Assembly (NCBI RefSeq): GCF_001278805.1
Contig: NZ_CP012602.1
Span: forward strand, 537,001 to 601,000
Source: Bacillus sp. FJAT-18017
GTDB taxonomy: Bacteria; Bacillota; Bacilli; Bacillales; Cytobacillaceae
Direction of reading: 5' to 3'
Length of the DNA: 64,000 nucleotides
In this document: positions 1 to 8,881 of the stretch, one piece after another
How the letters are laid out: the number at the start of each line of letters is the position of its first letter
How positions within the stretch are numbered: the first letter of the stretch is position 1
Notes under the pieces: generated by a model
What the model saw: the letters and a program-made list of their open reading frames with translations, nothing else
What the model was told of the DNA's origin: nothing
The model's database searches: none
Made by a program: the position numbers and the translations under genes

Positions 1-1
1 C

Positions 2-922
2 GCACTTAAGGAGCAGGTAAACACGTTCATGGAAATGAATGATTCTTATGAGAACCTTGACGTAACGTTCGAGCTTCTAAAAGAAGAACTGGATGCTGAG
101 CTGCAGGCGGAGCTTGAAGATGAGCTTATGACGCTGACTGCGCAGTTGGATGAATACGAATTGGAAATGCTACTAAGCGAGCCTTATGATAAAAATAATG
201 CAATCCTTGAGCTTCACCCTGGTGCGGGCGGTACAGAATCGCAGGATTGGGGCTCGATGCTTCTCAGGATGTATACGCGCTGGGCTGAAAAGCGCGGCTA
301 CAAGGTGGAAACGCTGGATTACCTACCTGGAGACGAAGCAGGAATCAAGAGTGTGACACTCGCAATCAGGGGCCATAATGCTTATGGATACCTTAAGGCG
401 GAAAAAGGGGTACACCGGCTTGTGCGAATTTCACCATTCGATTCCTCCGGCAGGCGCCACACATCGTTTGTATCTTGTGAAATTATGCCCGAGCTTGATG
501 ATGATATAGAAGTTGATATCCGTACTGAGGATTTGAAAATTGATACGTATCGTGCAAGCGGAGCAGGCGGACAGCATATTAATACGACCGATTCTGCAGT
601 GCGAATTACACATATACCGACCGGAGTCGTTGTGACTTGCCAGTCGGAGCGTTCCCAGATTAAGAACCGAGATGCAGCTATGAAGATGCTAAAAGCAAAG
701 CTGTATCAGCGTGAGATTGAAGAAAAGGAAAAGCAGCTTGCCGAGATTCGCGGCGAGCAGAAGGAAATTGGCTGGGGAAGCCAGATCCGTTCGTATGTAT
801 TCCACCCATATTCAATGGTAAAGGATCACCGTACTGGTTCAGAGTCCGGAAATGTCCAGGGTGTGATGGACGGAGACCTCGATCAGTTCATCGATTCGTA
901 CCTAAGGTCAAAGTTGTCTTAA
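2..922 (+). CDS. prfB: Peptide chain release factor 2 (5'-truncated by window edge)
   Basis: Class I release factor that reads UGA and UAA in the ribosomal A site and triggers peptidyl-tRNA hydrolysis. The frame is open from base 2, so the true start and the programmed-frameshift site usual near codon 25 of prfB lie outside the window. The SPF anticodon-mimic tripeptide (in [11 protein letters not shown]) and the GGQ catalytic motif (in [16 protein letters not shown]) are both present; SPF separates RF2 from RF1 (PxT). About 306 residues are visible, ending at TAA. A strong hairpin terminator follows at 1181-1220. RF2 matters especially here because several genes in this window appear to decode UGA as an amino acid (36.8, 51.2, 51.9 and 53.8 kb), which puts RF2 in competition with selenocysteine insertion. 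Identification is very secure. Confidence 0.97.
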   Translation, partial: ALKEQVNTFMEMNDSYENLDVTFELLKEELDAELQAELEDELMTLTAQLDEYELEMLLSEPYDKNNAILELHPGAGGTESQDWGSMLLRMYTRWAEKRGYKVETLDYLPGDEAGIKSVTLAIRGHNAYGYLKAEKGVHRLVRISPFDSSGRRHTSFVSCEIMPELDDDIEVDIRTEDLKIDTYRASGAGGQHINTTDSAVRITHIPTGVVVTCQSERSQIKNRDAAMKMLKAKLYQREIEEKEKQLAEIRGEQKEIGWGSQIRSYVFHPYSMVKDHRTGSESGNVQGVMDGDLDQFIDSYLRSKLS

Positions 923-1042
923 TAAAGTTACTATAACGTTAAACTAAAGAATTGCTGATGTGGTGACACTTTATTAAATTAATTGGAGCGGAAGGTACCG
1001 CATTTTCTCCTGCGATACCTTTTCAAGGATGATTATTCAACG

Positions 1043-1140
1043 TCCTGCGGGAAAAGCGGACAGGGGAGACCCCACAGGTGCCGCAGGCGCCGAGGAGGCT
1101 CCGCGACCGCCCGCGGAAAGCGAAGTGCCAGGAGCGGAAA
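1043..1140 (+). repeat. Dispersed Bacillus-type GC-rich intergenic repeat, copy 1
   Basis: GC-rich segment in an AT-rich spacer with the blocks GGACAGGGGAGACCCCACAG, CGAGGAGGCTC, CCGCCCGCGGAAAGCGA and GGAGCGGAAA. The same ordered blocks recur at 26429-26540. The element is mostly G/C, has small internal inverted repeats (GGCGCC-like), and from memory belongs to a repeat scattered through many Bacillus intergenic regions. The open frame covering 983-1363 runs through this repeat and has no protein-like features. The rest of the 923-1376 spacer holds the prfB terminator and the promoter of the next gene. Confidence 0.75.
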
Positions 1141-1180
1141 TATAGAAAACCATAAGTTTAAGTCATATAAAAATAAACAG

Positions 1181-1220
1181 AAAAGCCTTTGCTGCAATAA
1201 TTTGCTGGCAAGGGCTTTTT
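1181..1220 (+). terminator. Rho-independent terminator after prfB
   Basis: AAAAGCCTTTGC pairs with GCAAGGGCTTTT around a 15-nt loop, followed by T residues. It lies 260 bp after the prfB stop, beyond the dispersed repeat, which suggests that the repeat was inserted between the gene and its terminator. Confidence 0.8.
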
Positions 1221-1303
1221 GTATTGGTCCTAGCTTTATTTTGTCGGATGGAATCCCTTTGTTTTCTGAAAATAGTTTCTCATTATGTTTATCCCCTCTA
1301 GGA

Positions 1304-1312
1304 TGGTATAAT
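1304..1312 (+). promoter_or_regulatory. Extended -10 promoter candidate for the YitT-family gene
   Basis: TGGTATAAT is a full extended -10 (TG-N-TATAAT), 65 bp before the TTG start at 1377. The -35 region (TTATGT at 1283-1288, 18-bp spacer) is poor, which is normal for extended -10 promoters. Confidence 0.5.
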
Positions 1313-1376
1313 CAAAACGGCTTTATGAACCGCTATTTCTGCGGGAATTATCGTATTAACTAAGAGGTGTTGGCCA

Positions 1377-2249
1377 TTGAAAGCAAAAAGAAGAAGAAAT
1401 CATGATTTAACAGCAACCCCATTAGAAAAAATCATGGAATATATATACATACTAACTGGCTCCGCTGTTGTCGCATTATCCTTTAATTTGTTCCTTCTTC
1501 CGAATCGAATCGCTTCCGGAGGAGTCAGTGGAATATCAACCATTACCGATGCGGCATTCGGGTGGGAACCGGCATTTGTACAGTGGTCGTTGAATATCCC
1601 GCTGTTTATTGCGGGTGTTTTGTTGCTTGGCAGGCAGTTTGGTATTAAGACTCTTATCGGCACAATATTTTTGCCTTTGGTTGTCTTTGCTTCGGCAAAT
1701 CTCGAGCCATGGACGAATGACCCGCTTCTCGGTGCATTATTTGGAGGAGTAGGAGTCGGGCTTGGCCTCGGCATTGTTTTTCGCGGCAGGGCTTCGACAG
1801 GCGGGACAGATCTTGCAGCCCAGATCATGCATAAGTATACCGGCTTGACCCTTGGCCGCTGTGTCGTATTAATTGATGGGCTTATAGTTCTTGCTGCATC
1901 ACTCGTCTTTGATATTGAAAGGGGCCTTTACGCTCTAATTGGCCTGTATGTAACAAGTAAGACAATCGATCTCGTACAGGTTGGCTTTGGAACTTCGAAA
2001 ATGGCAATGATTATAACGAGTAAACAGGAAGAGGTCCGCGAAGGTATTCTAAACAAGATTGACCGGGGGGTAACAAGGCTGTCTGCATATGGTGGATATA
2101 CCGATGCAGAGAAGCCGGTCCTGATGTGCGTTGTTGATCAATGGGAGTTCACAAAATTGAAACAATTAGTTAAAACCATTGACCCAACCGCTTTTGTCAT
2201 TGTAATGGATGCTGCCGAAGTGCTTGGAGAGGGTTTCAAACGGGAGTGA
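1377..2249 (+). CDS. YitT-family multipass membrane protein (YvjA-like)
   Basis: A 290-residue membrane protein with an N-terminal YitT domain of about five hydrophobic segments (residues ~20-190) and a soluble C-terminal DUF2179 domain (~residues 200-290). The stretch NRIASGGVSGI and the GRASTGGTDL segment are typical of the family. The start is TTG, chosen because AAGAGGTG lies 7-8 nt upstream. The biochemical role of the family is not established. Its place between prfB and cccB matches yvjA of B. subtilis. It is monocistronic by appearance, with its own extended -10 promoter and cccB 43 bp downstream, so co-transcription with cccB is possible. Confidence 0.9.
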   Translation: MKAKRRRNHDLTATPLEKIMEYIYILTGSAVVALSFNLFLLPNRIASGGVSGISTITDAAFGWEPAFVQWSLNIPLFIAGVLLLGRQFGIKTLIGTIFLPLVVFASANLEPWTNDPLLGALFGGVGVGLGLGIVFRGRASTGGTDLAAQIMHKYTGLTLGRCVVLIDGLIVLAASLVFDIERGLYALIGLYVTSKTIDLVQVGFGTSKMAMIITSKQEEVREGILNKIDRGVTRLSAYGGYTDAEKPVLMCVVDQWEFTKLKQLVKTIDPTAFVIVMDAAEVLGEGFKRE

Positions 2250-2292
2250 AGCTGGTATAATTAACTAAGTACTTATAAAAGGAGTTAAATAC

Positions 2293-2598
2293 ATGAACAA
2301 AAAGTTGATTACCTTGATTATGGGTGCTTCCATGGTGCTTGCTGCCTGTGGCGGTGATAGTGGCGGCGGCGATTCCGCGAGCGCGGATCCCCAGAAACTA
2401 TACGAACAAAAATGTTCAGGCTGCCATGGTGTTGACCTGTCTGGCGGGTCTTTTCCAGAGCTTACAAAAGTGGGCAGTAAATATTCAAAAGAAGAAATTG
2501 AGAAGATCATCGTGGATGGAAAAGGCGGTATGCCTCCTGGCCTTTATAAAGGTGAAGAGGCATCCAAGGTAGCAGAATGGCTTTCACAAAAGAAATAA
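2293..2598 (+). CDS. cccB: Cytochrome c551 lipoprotein
   Basis: A 101-residue small membrane-anchored cytochrome c. The N-terminus is a lipoprotein signal ending in LAAC (lipid-modified Cys about residue 19), followed by a Gly/Ser-rich linker. The heme attachment motif is CSGCH and the distal axial methionine is probably in GGMPPGLY. It should shuttle electrons on the outer face of the membrane between the cytochrome bc complex and a terminal oxidase. Position between the YitT gene and ftsE matches B. subtilis cccB. A terminator follows directly. The C-terminal half resembles the decayed cytochrome fragment at 50905-51017. Confidence 0.93.
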   Translation: MNKKLITLIMGASMVLAACGGDSGGGDSASADPQKLYEQKCSGCHGVDLSGGSFPELTKVGSKYSKEEIEKIIVDGKGGMPPGLYKGEEASKVAEWLSQKK

Positions 2599-2604
2599 AG
2601 CAAA

Positions 2605-2633
2605 GCGTCCTGTCGAATGGCAGGGCGTATTTT
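2605..2633 (+). terminator. Terminator after cccB
   Basis: Ten-pair stem (GCGTCCTGTC with GGCAGGGCGT, including G-T wobbles) around loop GAAT, followed by ATTTTT. The remaining spacer to ftsE (2634-3078) is AT-rich and shows only a promoter candidate at 2958-2966. Confidence 0.75.
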
Positions 2634-2957
2634 TATGAAATGTTATAATACGGAATGAAGAAAACCAATAGTAATTTTAAAATGCAAACGGATTCGTTAA
2701 AATTTTCACGAGTTGTTCAAAAAGGTTTTGTAATCGAAATGTCATAATGACAAGGAAATGACATGTTATATAAGAAAAGCATTAACTTCCTTTAAACATT
2801 GTTTTGACTATATTCATAGTAAAATTTTCAAGTGACAAAATTATCCTTAAAGAAAGTATTTCTAGTTTTTTTGTCCAATACAGGATAAAATTGTAAATGG
2901 AAGTTCACTTTGAAAAGAAACTGTAATATTTCTCCCCCTTTTTTTACATGAATTGAA

Positions 2958-2966
2958 TGATATAAT
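2958..2966 (+). promoter_or_regulatory. Extended -10 promoter candidate for ftsEX
   Basis: TGATATAAT is an extended -10 (TG-N-TATAAT) about 113 bp upstream of the ftsE start. No good -35 hexamer is seen at 16-18 bp. The 5' leader would be about 105 nt and contains no obvious structured RNA. Confidence 0.5.
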
Positions 2967-3078
2967 GGGTTTGTGTTACAACACACATTGGTTTTTTTGT
3001 CAGATAAACAAGAATACTGTCAACAAGATCAGTCAACAAATTGTACAGTCGACAAAAACTAGTAAGGTGATTAAATAA

Positions 3079-3765
3079 ATGATAGAAATGCAGAGTGTTT
3101 ATAAAAAGTATCCAAACGGCGTTACTGCTGTTAATGGCATAGATATTCGTATTGGCGCGGGTGAATTCGTTTATGTTGTGGGACCGAGCGGTGCTGGTAA
3201 ATCGACATTTATAAAAATGATGTATCGCGAGGAAGTGCCCACATCAGGAACGATCCTAATAAATGGAATTAATATTGCGAAACTGAAGCAGAAAAAGGTT
3301 CCTATCTTCCGCCGCAACCTCGGTGTTGTCTTTCAGGACTATAAGCTGCTGCCAATGAAGACAGTTTATGAAAATGTCTCATTCGCTCTAGAAGTTATTG
3401 AGGAACAGCCGAAGGTCATTAAGAAGCGGGTTATGGAAGTGCTTGATCTTGTGGGCTTAAAGCATAAGGCTAGAATGCTGCCAACCGAGCTTTCCGGCGG
3501 TGAGCAGCAAAGGGTCTCAATCGCCCGTTCCATTGTCAACTCACCTAAAGTTGTTATTGCGGATGAGCCTACTGGCAACCTCGATCCTGAAACATCCTGG
3601 GAGATTATGAGGATATTTGATGAGATCAACACAAGGGGAACCACGATTGTCATGGCAACCCACAACAGAGAAATCGTGAACACTATCAAGCATCGCGTCA
3701 TTGCGATTGAGGATGGCAGGATTGTTCGCGACGAGCAAAGAGGTGACTACGGTTATGAAAGTTAG
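3079..3765 (+). CDS. ftsE: Cell-division ABC transporter ATP-binding protein FtsE
   Basis: A 228-residue cytoplasmic ATPase that pairs with FtsX to control cell-wall hydrolases at the membrane. Walker A GPSGAGKST (~residue 37), signature LSGGEQQR (~residue 137), Walker B VVIADEPTGNLD (~residue 157) and the switch His in MATHNRE are all intact. Length matches the family. An AAGGTGA ribosome site lies 10 nt upstream. The 3' end overlaps ftsX by 11 bases, so the two are translationally coupled. In Bacillus FtsEX activates the D,L-endopeptidase CwlO; here the next gene encodes a coiled-coil M23 peptidase that is a candidate partner. Confidence 0.97.
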   Translation: MIEMQSVYKKYPNGVTAVNGIDIRIGAGEFVYVVGPSGAGKSTFIKMMYREEVPTSGTILINGINIAKLKQKKVPIFRRNLGVVFQDYKLLPMKTVYENVSFALEVIEEQPKVIKKRVMEVLDLVGLKHKARMLPTELSGGEQQRVSIARSIVNSPKVVIADEPTGNLDPETSWEIMRIFDEINTRGTTIVMATHNREIVNTIKHRVIAIEDGRIVRDEQRGDYGYES

Positions 3766-4639
3766 AACCATTGGCCGCCACGCTCGCGAAAGTATGAAAA
3801 GCATTGGCCGGAACGGCTGGATGACATTTGCATCCGTTGGTGCCGTCACTGTTACACTCATTCTTGTCGGTGTCTTTTTCGTTATTATGATGAATCTCAA
3901 CAAGGTTGCTACAACCATAGAAGAGGACGTGGAAATCCGCGTTCACATCGATATCACTGCTAATGAGAAACAGCAGCAGGTGTTAAAGGAGCAAATAGAT
4001 TCCATCCCGGAAGTTGAGGAAATTGTGTACTCATCAAAAGAAGAAGAACTTGATATTCTCATTAACAATCTCGGTGAATCTTACAAGCTATTTGAGCAGG
4101 ACAATCCTTTAAGTGATGTATTTATCGTAAAAACGAAAAACCCCGAAGATACAATGAAGGCTGCAGGCAAAATCGATGCTCTGGAATTTACGGATAAAGT
4201 CCAGTATGGCCAGGAAAGCGTTGAAAGGCTGTTTAGTTTCATCGGTGCCAGCCGGAACGTAGGGCTTGCCTTAATTGCTGGATTGCTTTTTACTGCAGTA
4301 TTTTTAATCTCTAACACAATTAAAATTACAATTATTGCCCGCCGCAGAGAAATTCAGATTATGAGATTGGTGGGTGCAACTAATGCGTTTATCCGCTGGC
4401 CTTTCTTCCTGGAAGGGCTGTGGCTCGGAGTTCTTGGCTCGGTTGTGCCGATTGTCTTACTATCTATCGCCTATTACCAGGCATATGAGTTTATCTCGCC
4501 GCTTCTTGATGGACATTTTATTCAAATCCTTCCGTTTGACCCATTCATGTATCAGGTATCCGGGCTTCTCATCCTGATGGGGGCATTAATCGGTGTATGG
4601 GGAAGCTTGATGTCAGTCCGCAAGTTTTTAAAAGGGTAA
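3755..4639 (+). CDS. ftsX: Cell-division ABC transporter permease FtsX
   Basis: A 294-residue membrane partner of FtsE. The start at 3755 (ATG, MKVRTIGRHARES) is preferred over an open upstream extension because AAGAGGTG sits 9 nt before it and the overlap with ftsE is then the usual short one. It has one N-terminal membrane segment (~residues 22-45), an extracellular domain (~50-165), then three more membrane segments, the standard FtsX topology with a FtsX/MacB-type permease domain. It transmits ATP hydrolysis by FtsE to extracellular murein hydrolases. Certain at family level. Confidence 0.96.
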   Translation: MKVRTIGRHARESMKSIGRNGWMTFASVGAVTVTLILVGVFFVIMMNLNKVATTIEEDVEIRVHIDITANEKQQQVLKEQIDSIPEVEEIVYSSKEEELDILINNLGESYKLFEQDNPLSDVFIVKTKNPEDTMKAAGKIDALEFTDKVQYGQESVERLFSFIGASRNVGLALIAGLLFTAVFLISNTIKITIIARRREIQIMRLVGATNAFIRWPFFLEGLWLGVLGSVVPIVLLSIAYYQAYEFISPLLDGHFIQILPFDPFMYQVSGLLILMGALIGVWGSLMSVRKFLKG

Positions 4640-4780
4640 CGAGTTGTCACATAGTTATTTGAGTCTAAAAGTCGTTGGTTGAAGCGAGTATCATGAGCGA
4701 AAAAACAATTATTTCATAACGGATGAATCTAAGAACGATTTACCTGTACATGGGTTACACTGGAAAGGAGAAATCGGGAA

Positions 4781-6136
4781 GTGAGAAAATCAGTCATGGC
4801 GCTTACCGTATCAGTTGCGGTAGGCATAGGGAGTTTGTTTGGAGGCACTACAATAAAAACAGAAGCCTCAAAGCTATCAGATTTGCAAAACCAGAAACAG
4901 CAGATTCAAACAGAGCGTTCAGGAATCAATTCGGATATCCATGCAACAGATAAGGAAATCCAAAGGCTTCAGGTCGAGCAGGACAAGGTCGATGCTGAAA
5001 TTAAACGTCTGGATATGGCCATCGGCAACACAAACGAAAAAATTCGTGAGAAAACAGCTGATATCCAGGATACAGAAACAGAAATTAAGAAACTCCGGGG
5101 AGAAATTAAAATCTTGCAGGACCGCATCGCCAAGCGGGAAGAGCTTTTGAAGGATCGTGCCCGCAACTTCCAGGTTAGCGGCGGGATGGTCAGCTATATA
5201 GATGTACTAATGGGTGCAACCAGCTTTGGTGATTTCGTTGACCGTGCAACCGCGGTTGCAACCATCATGGAAGCTGACAAGGGTATTCTTGAAGAGCATC
5301 AAAGAGACAAGGAAAGCCTTGAAACGAAACAGAAACAAGTTGAAGAAGAGTTGGCCAGTCTGAAAGAGATGAAGGCAGAACTTGAAGTAGCGAAGAAACA
5401 GCTCGATTCCCAGCGTTCAGCAAAAGACAAGCTCATGAAACAGCTTGTTAAGCAGGAAGAAGAAGAGCATGACCATAAAATGGGCCTTCAAGAAGAAGAG
5501 GCTACGTTAAGGGCACAGGAAGCAGCGATGGCTAAAGCTATTCAGCTTGAACAGTCACGAATTGCTCAAGAAGCAGAGCGCGCCCGCAAACAAGCAGAAG
5601 CACGCGCGGCAGCAGAAGCCGCTGCAAAAAAGGCTGCGGCTGCAGCTTCGAATAAAGGAGGAGGCGGCTCCAGTGCAGCAACGGCACCAGCGCCAGCACC
5701 TTCTTCACCAGCACCAGAACCGGTAGTTACTTCAGGTAATTTCATGAAGCCGACTACAGGTGCGAATACATCCGGATTCGGTCCGCGCTGGGGAACGTTC
5801 CACTATGGCGTAGACTGGGCAAACCGCAGCTCTAACGTAGCGGTTGTAGCTGCCGCGAGCGGCGTTGTTATCCGTTCTTACTATTCAAGCAGCTATGGAA
5901 ATGTTGTATTCATTGCTCACTCCATTAATGGCCAGACATTCACGACTGTCTATGCTCACCTTGAAAGCCGCGGCATTGGCGAAGGTGCGGTTGTTTCTAA
6001 AGGTCAGTTCATCGGTTATATGGGAAATACAGGCCAATCGACTGGTAAACACCTGCACTTCGAACTTCACAAAGGCCAATGGAACGGCAGCAAGTCCAAT
6101 GCCGTCGACCCATTCGCTTACGGAGTTCCAAGATAA
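4781..6136 (+). CDS. Secreted coiled-coil M23 metallopeptidase (EnvC/NlpD-like), FtsEX partner candidate
   Basis: A 451-residue exported protein. GTG start with GGAAAGGAG 10 nt upstream. Residues 1-30 form a signal peptide; residues ~30-265 are a long coiled coil rich in Lys, Glu and Gln; an Ala-rich and Ser/Pro-rich linker follows (~265-315); residues ~325-451 form an M23 (LytM) domain. The zinc and catalytic residues are present: HYGVD, the His in YAHLES, and HLHFELH. Unlike E. coli EnvC, whose LytM domain is degenerate, this one should be catalytically active. The two-part coiled coil plus hydrolase plan matches proteins that FtsEX regulates (EnvC, PcsB, CwlO). The gene lies 141 bp after ftsX. 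Direct control by FtsEX is inference from context. Confidence 0.9.
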   Translation: MRKSVMALTVSVAVGIGSLFGGTTIKTEASKLSDLQNQKQQIQTERSGINSDIHATDKEIQRLQVEQDKVDAEIKRLDMAIGNTNEKIREKTADIQDTETEIKKLRGEIKILQDRIAKREELLKDRARNFQVSGGMVSYIDVLMGATSFGDFVDRATAVATIMEADKGILEEHQRDKESLETKQKQVEEELASLKEMKAELEVAKKQLDSQRSAKDKLMKQLVKQEEEEHDHKMGLQEEEATLRAQEAAMAKAIQLEQSRIAQEAERARKQAEARAAAEAAAKKAAAAASNKGGGGSSAATAPAPAPSSPAPEPVVTSGNFMKPTTGANTSGFGPRWGTFHYGVDWANRSSNVAVVAAASGVVIRSYYSSSYGNVVFIAHSINGQTFTTVYAHLESRGIGEGAVVSKGQFIGYMGNTGQSTGKHLHFELHKGQWNGSKSNAVDPFAYGVPR

Positions 6137-6172
6137 TAGATTTATAGTTGATAATTTCATATAAAAGACAAT

Positions 6173-6204
6173 GGCGGAGGAGCATGGCTTCTCCGTCTTT
6201 TTCT
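6173..6204 (+). terminator. Terminator after the M23 peptidase gene
   Basis: CGGAGGAGC pairs with GCTTCTCCG around ATG (one G-T wobble) and is followed by TCTTTTTCT. Apart from this, nothing recognisable is seen in the 6137-6674 spacer. Confidence 0.75.
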
Positions 6205-6674
6205 GTGGAAAAGGGGCGGAGCTGTGCTAACCATTTAGGCTTAGAATCTATTTAAAAAATTGAAAAGGCTAGGCCTGGGCCGTTGTTCTGCTTGGCTCCG
6301 CTCACACCGCCTTATTTTATAGTTTCTATTCATTAATAATAGATCCAAGTCTGTTTGCTGTTTTGGGAGCAGAAACTCATGAGTGCTCTATTGGTTAAAT
6401 AAACCGGCATCTTGATGTTCCATTCTGAGTATGCTTGCCGGGTTACACCCTATATATTTCCTTTTTTCAAGATTAGTAAACTTATTTTTCGGCAAAAAGA
6501 GATGGAAGTTGACTCCAGTTACCCTGATGAATACTCTAAGATACGCGAATCATAACTCGTCCATTCCTGCATATATGTATTGTAACTAGGCAAAAGCCGG
6601 GCTTTGGTATTGTCTTTTTAAAAGAATGGCTGCCGTATTTAAGAGTGCGGAGCCAATGCTGGGAGTGACGGAGA

Positions 6675-8129
6675 ATGAGGCGGAAATGGATGGCACTAGT
6701 GGTGGCCGCCAGCTTAACGGTTGGATCGGGCGGAACGTATGCAGGGATGAAGTGGATGGAAGCGCAGGAAACCGGATTTGCAGTCGATGTAGCGGGTGTA
6801 CTGAAAAAGGGCGATTCTAAGGCTGAAACTGTGAACTTAGATAAGGTAGGCCAGGCATACGAATTGATTTACAGCCAGTATGTGGAGGAAATCGATAAGG
6901 AGGAGCTGGTTGAGGGTGCGATTCAGGGCATGCTAGCAAAGCTGGGCGACCCTTATTCGGTTTATATGGACAAAGAGACTGCCAAGCAGTTCAATGAATC
7001 GCTTGAATCGTCTTTCGAGGGAATTGGTGCCGAAGTTGGAATGGATGGCGGCAAGACGGTGATTGTGTCTCCGTTCAAGAACTCTCCCGCAGAAAAAGCG
7101 GGCCTAAAACCGAATGATATAATTCGGAAGGTTGATGGCAAGAGTGTCGAGGGACTAGATTTATTTGAAACAACCTTGAAAATTCGCGGTAAAAAAGGGA
7201 CAGTTGTCGAGCTTGAAATTGAGCGGGCTGGCCTCAGGGAACCAATCAGGGTAAAGGTGAAGCGTGATCAGATTCCAGTCGAGACTGTTTTTTCAGATGT
7301 AAAGAATATAAATGGCAAGAAAATCGGCTATATCGAGCTGACGTCGTTTGCCGAGGAAACGGCTTCAGACTTCAAGAAGCAGCTAAAGGAGCTGGAGCGT
7401 TCGGGTGATGGAATTTCCGGACTCGTTATTGATGTGCGCGGCAATCCTGGAGGGCTGCTGTTAAGTGTCGAGGAAATCCTCCGCGAGTTAGTAAGTGGAG
7501 AAAAACCATTCGTGATGATCGAGAAGAGGAACGGCGAACGGGATAAGTACTATTCCACTTTAAAGAAGGAAAAGGAATACCCGGTTGCCGTGCTTATCGA
7601 CAAGGGAAGTGCCTCTGCTTCGGAAATCCTAGCTGGCGCGCTTGCTGAGGCAGAAGGGTATCCGCTTGTGGGAGAGAAGACGTTTGGTAAAGGGACAGTT
7701 CAGCAGGCGATGCCGATGGGCGATGGCAGTAATATTAAGCTTACGCTGGCTAAATGGCTGACCCCTGATGGAAACTGGATTCATAAGAAGGGAATAGCTC
7801 CAACGGTCGAAGTAGCGCAGCCAAGTATTTTCTCTACCCATCCTCTTCAGGTTGATGGCGCACTGCAAATGGACATGAATAATGAGCAAGTCAAGAACGC
7901 CCAGGCGATTTTAGAAGGTCTAGGCTATACACCGGGACGGACAGATGGCTATTTTAGTGCAGGCACAGTACGCTCGGTGAAAGCATTCCAGCAGCAGGCA
8001 GGATTGCAGCCGACTGGAAAGATTGATGCCAAGACAGCTGAGGCCCTTGAAACTGCTATGACGAAAGAACGGAAAAAAGAGAAAAATGACTTGCAGCTGA
8101 GGACAGCGTTACTGTTGCTCGCGAAGTAA
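6675..8129 (+). CDS. ctpB: Carboxy-terminal processing serine protease CtpB (S41)
   Basis: A 484-residue S41 protease. An N-terminal signal/anchor (~residues 5-25) is followed by a PDZ domain (~100-185; GIGAEVGMDGG, SPAEKAGLKPND), the S41 catalytic core with KGSASASEILAGAL (nucleophile Ser) and GEKTFGKGTVQ (general-base Lys), and a C-terminal peptidoglycan-binding domain (~residues 405-460, GYTPGRTDGYFS to TAEALE). B. subtilis CtpB cleaves SpoIVFA in the intermembrane space to trigger pro-sigma-K processing during sporulation, so this is a marker of a spore former. Length matches B. subtilis CtpB (480). Start chosen for the GGAG-like site (GGGAGTGACGGAG) just upstream. Its position downstream of ftsX is conserved. 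Confidence 0.94.
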   Translation: MRRKWMALVVAASLTVGSGGTYAGMKWMEAQETGFAVDVAGVLKKGDSKAETVNLDKVGQAYELIYSQYVEEIDKEELVEGAIQGMLAKLGDPYSVYMDKETAKQFNESLESSFEGIGAEVGMDGGKTVIVSPFKNSPAEKAGLKPNDIIRKVDGKSVEGLDLFETTLKIRGKKGTVVELEIERAGLREPIRVKVKRDQIPVETVFSDVKNINGKKIGYIELTSFAEETASDFKKQLKELERSGDGISGLVIDVRGNPGGLLLSVEEILRELVSGEKPFVMIEKRNGERDKYYSTLKKEKEYPVAVLIDKGSASASEILAGALAEAEGYPLVGEKTFGKGTVQQAMPMGDGSNIKLTLAKWLTPDGNWIHKKGIAPTVEVAQPSIFSTHPLQVDGALQMDMNNEQVKNAQAILEGLGYTPGRTDGYFSAGTVRSVKAFQQQAGLQPTGKIDAKTAEALETAMTKERKKEKNDLQLRTALLLLAK

Positions 8130-8230
8130 GGTAGTGAGAGGCGGGACCTGTTCCTGCCTTTTTCCTGTTTTCATCGGGGTAAGGAAGTTAATTGAATTCA
8201 TAGTTGCGTGGTCTTTTCCAATAAATGCAA

Positions 8231-8753
8231 ATGCTCATATCGATACAGAATCGGCTCATATGATGCTCATAAGTGGGGTGAAATGGCTCAAAAAATTTCC
8301 GAGCAGAAATCTGGGTTTCCAGTAAATGTCTAAATGCTCATATCTGTGCAGAATCGGCTCATATGAGGCTCATAAGTGGGGTAAAATGGCTCATAAAATT
8401 TCCGAGCGTTAATCCAAGTTTCCAGTAAATGTCTAAATGCTCATATCGAAACAGAATCGGCTCATATGAGGCTCAAAAGTGGGGTGAAATGGCTCATAAA
8501 ATTTTCGAGCAGGAATTGTGATTTCCAATAAGTGTCTAAATGCTCATATCGAAACAGAATCGGCTCATATGAGGCTCATAAGTGGGGTGAAATGGCTCAT
8601 AAAATTTCCGAGCAGGAATTGTGATTTCCAATAAGTGTCTAAATGCTCATATCGAAACAGAATCGGCTCATATGAGGCTCATAAGTGGGGTAAAATGGCT
8701 TATAAATTTTCGAGCAAGAATCGGAGTTTCCAGTAATGTCTAAATGCTCATAA
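8231..8753. repeat. Tandem array, five 103-bp direct repeats plus partial units
   Basis: Units begin (ATGCTCATAT) at 8231, 8334, 8437, 8540 and 8643, with a truncated sixth at 8744; the period is 103 bp four times and then 101. Each unit repeats GCTCATA-type heptamers four times and carries CTCATATGAG, a perfect 10-bp palindrome (for example 8358-8367; one mismatch in unit 1). The tail TTTCCARTAARTGTCTAA also precedes unit 1, as a degenerate partial copy. There is no conserved open frame or spacer variation, so this is not CRISPR. Units 3 to 5 are nearly identical, which implies recent expansion or gene conversion. The array fills the gap between ctpB and the NERD gene. Confidence 0.9.
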
Positions 8754-8881
8754 AAAAGTTCAATAAGTGTACTAAATTGTCTCAATTCTGCCACAAACGC
8801 TGTGAGAAATTAAAAAGTACCACTTTAATAAAGTGCGATATACTTCTAGAATGGTAGTATCAGGAAAAAAGGAGATGTAGC

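Noticed and set aside
983..1363. 126-codon open frame after prfB
   Set aside because: It runs through the GC-rich dispersed repeat and the prfB terminator, has no ribosome site and no protein-like composition.
8231..8753. CRISPR array or coding repeats
   Set aside because: Whole units are near-identical with no unique spacers, and no frame stays open with a ribosome site.
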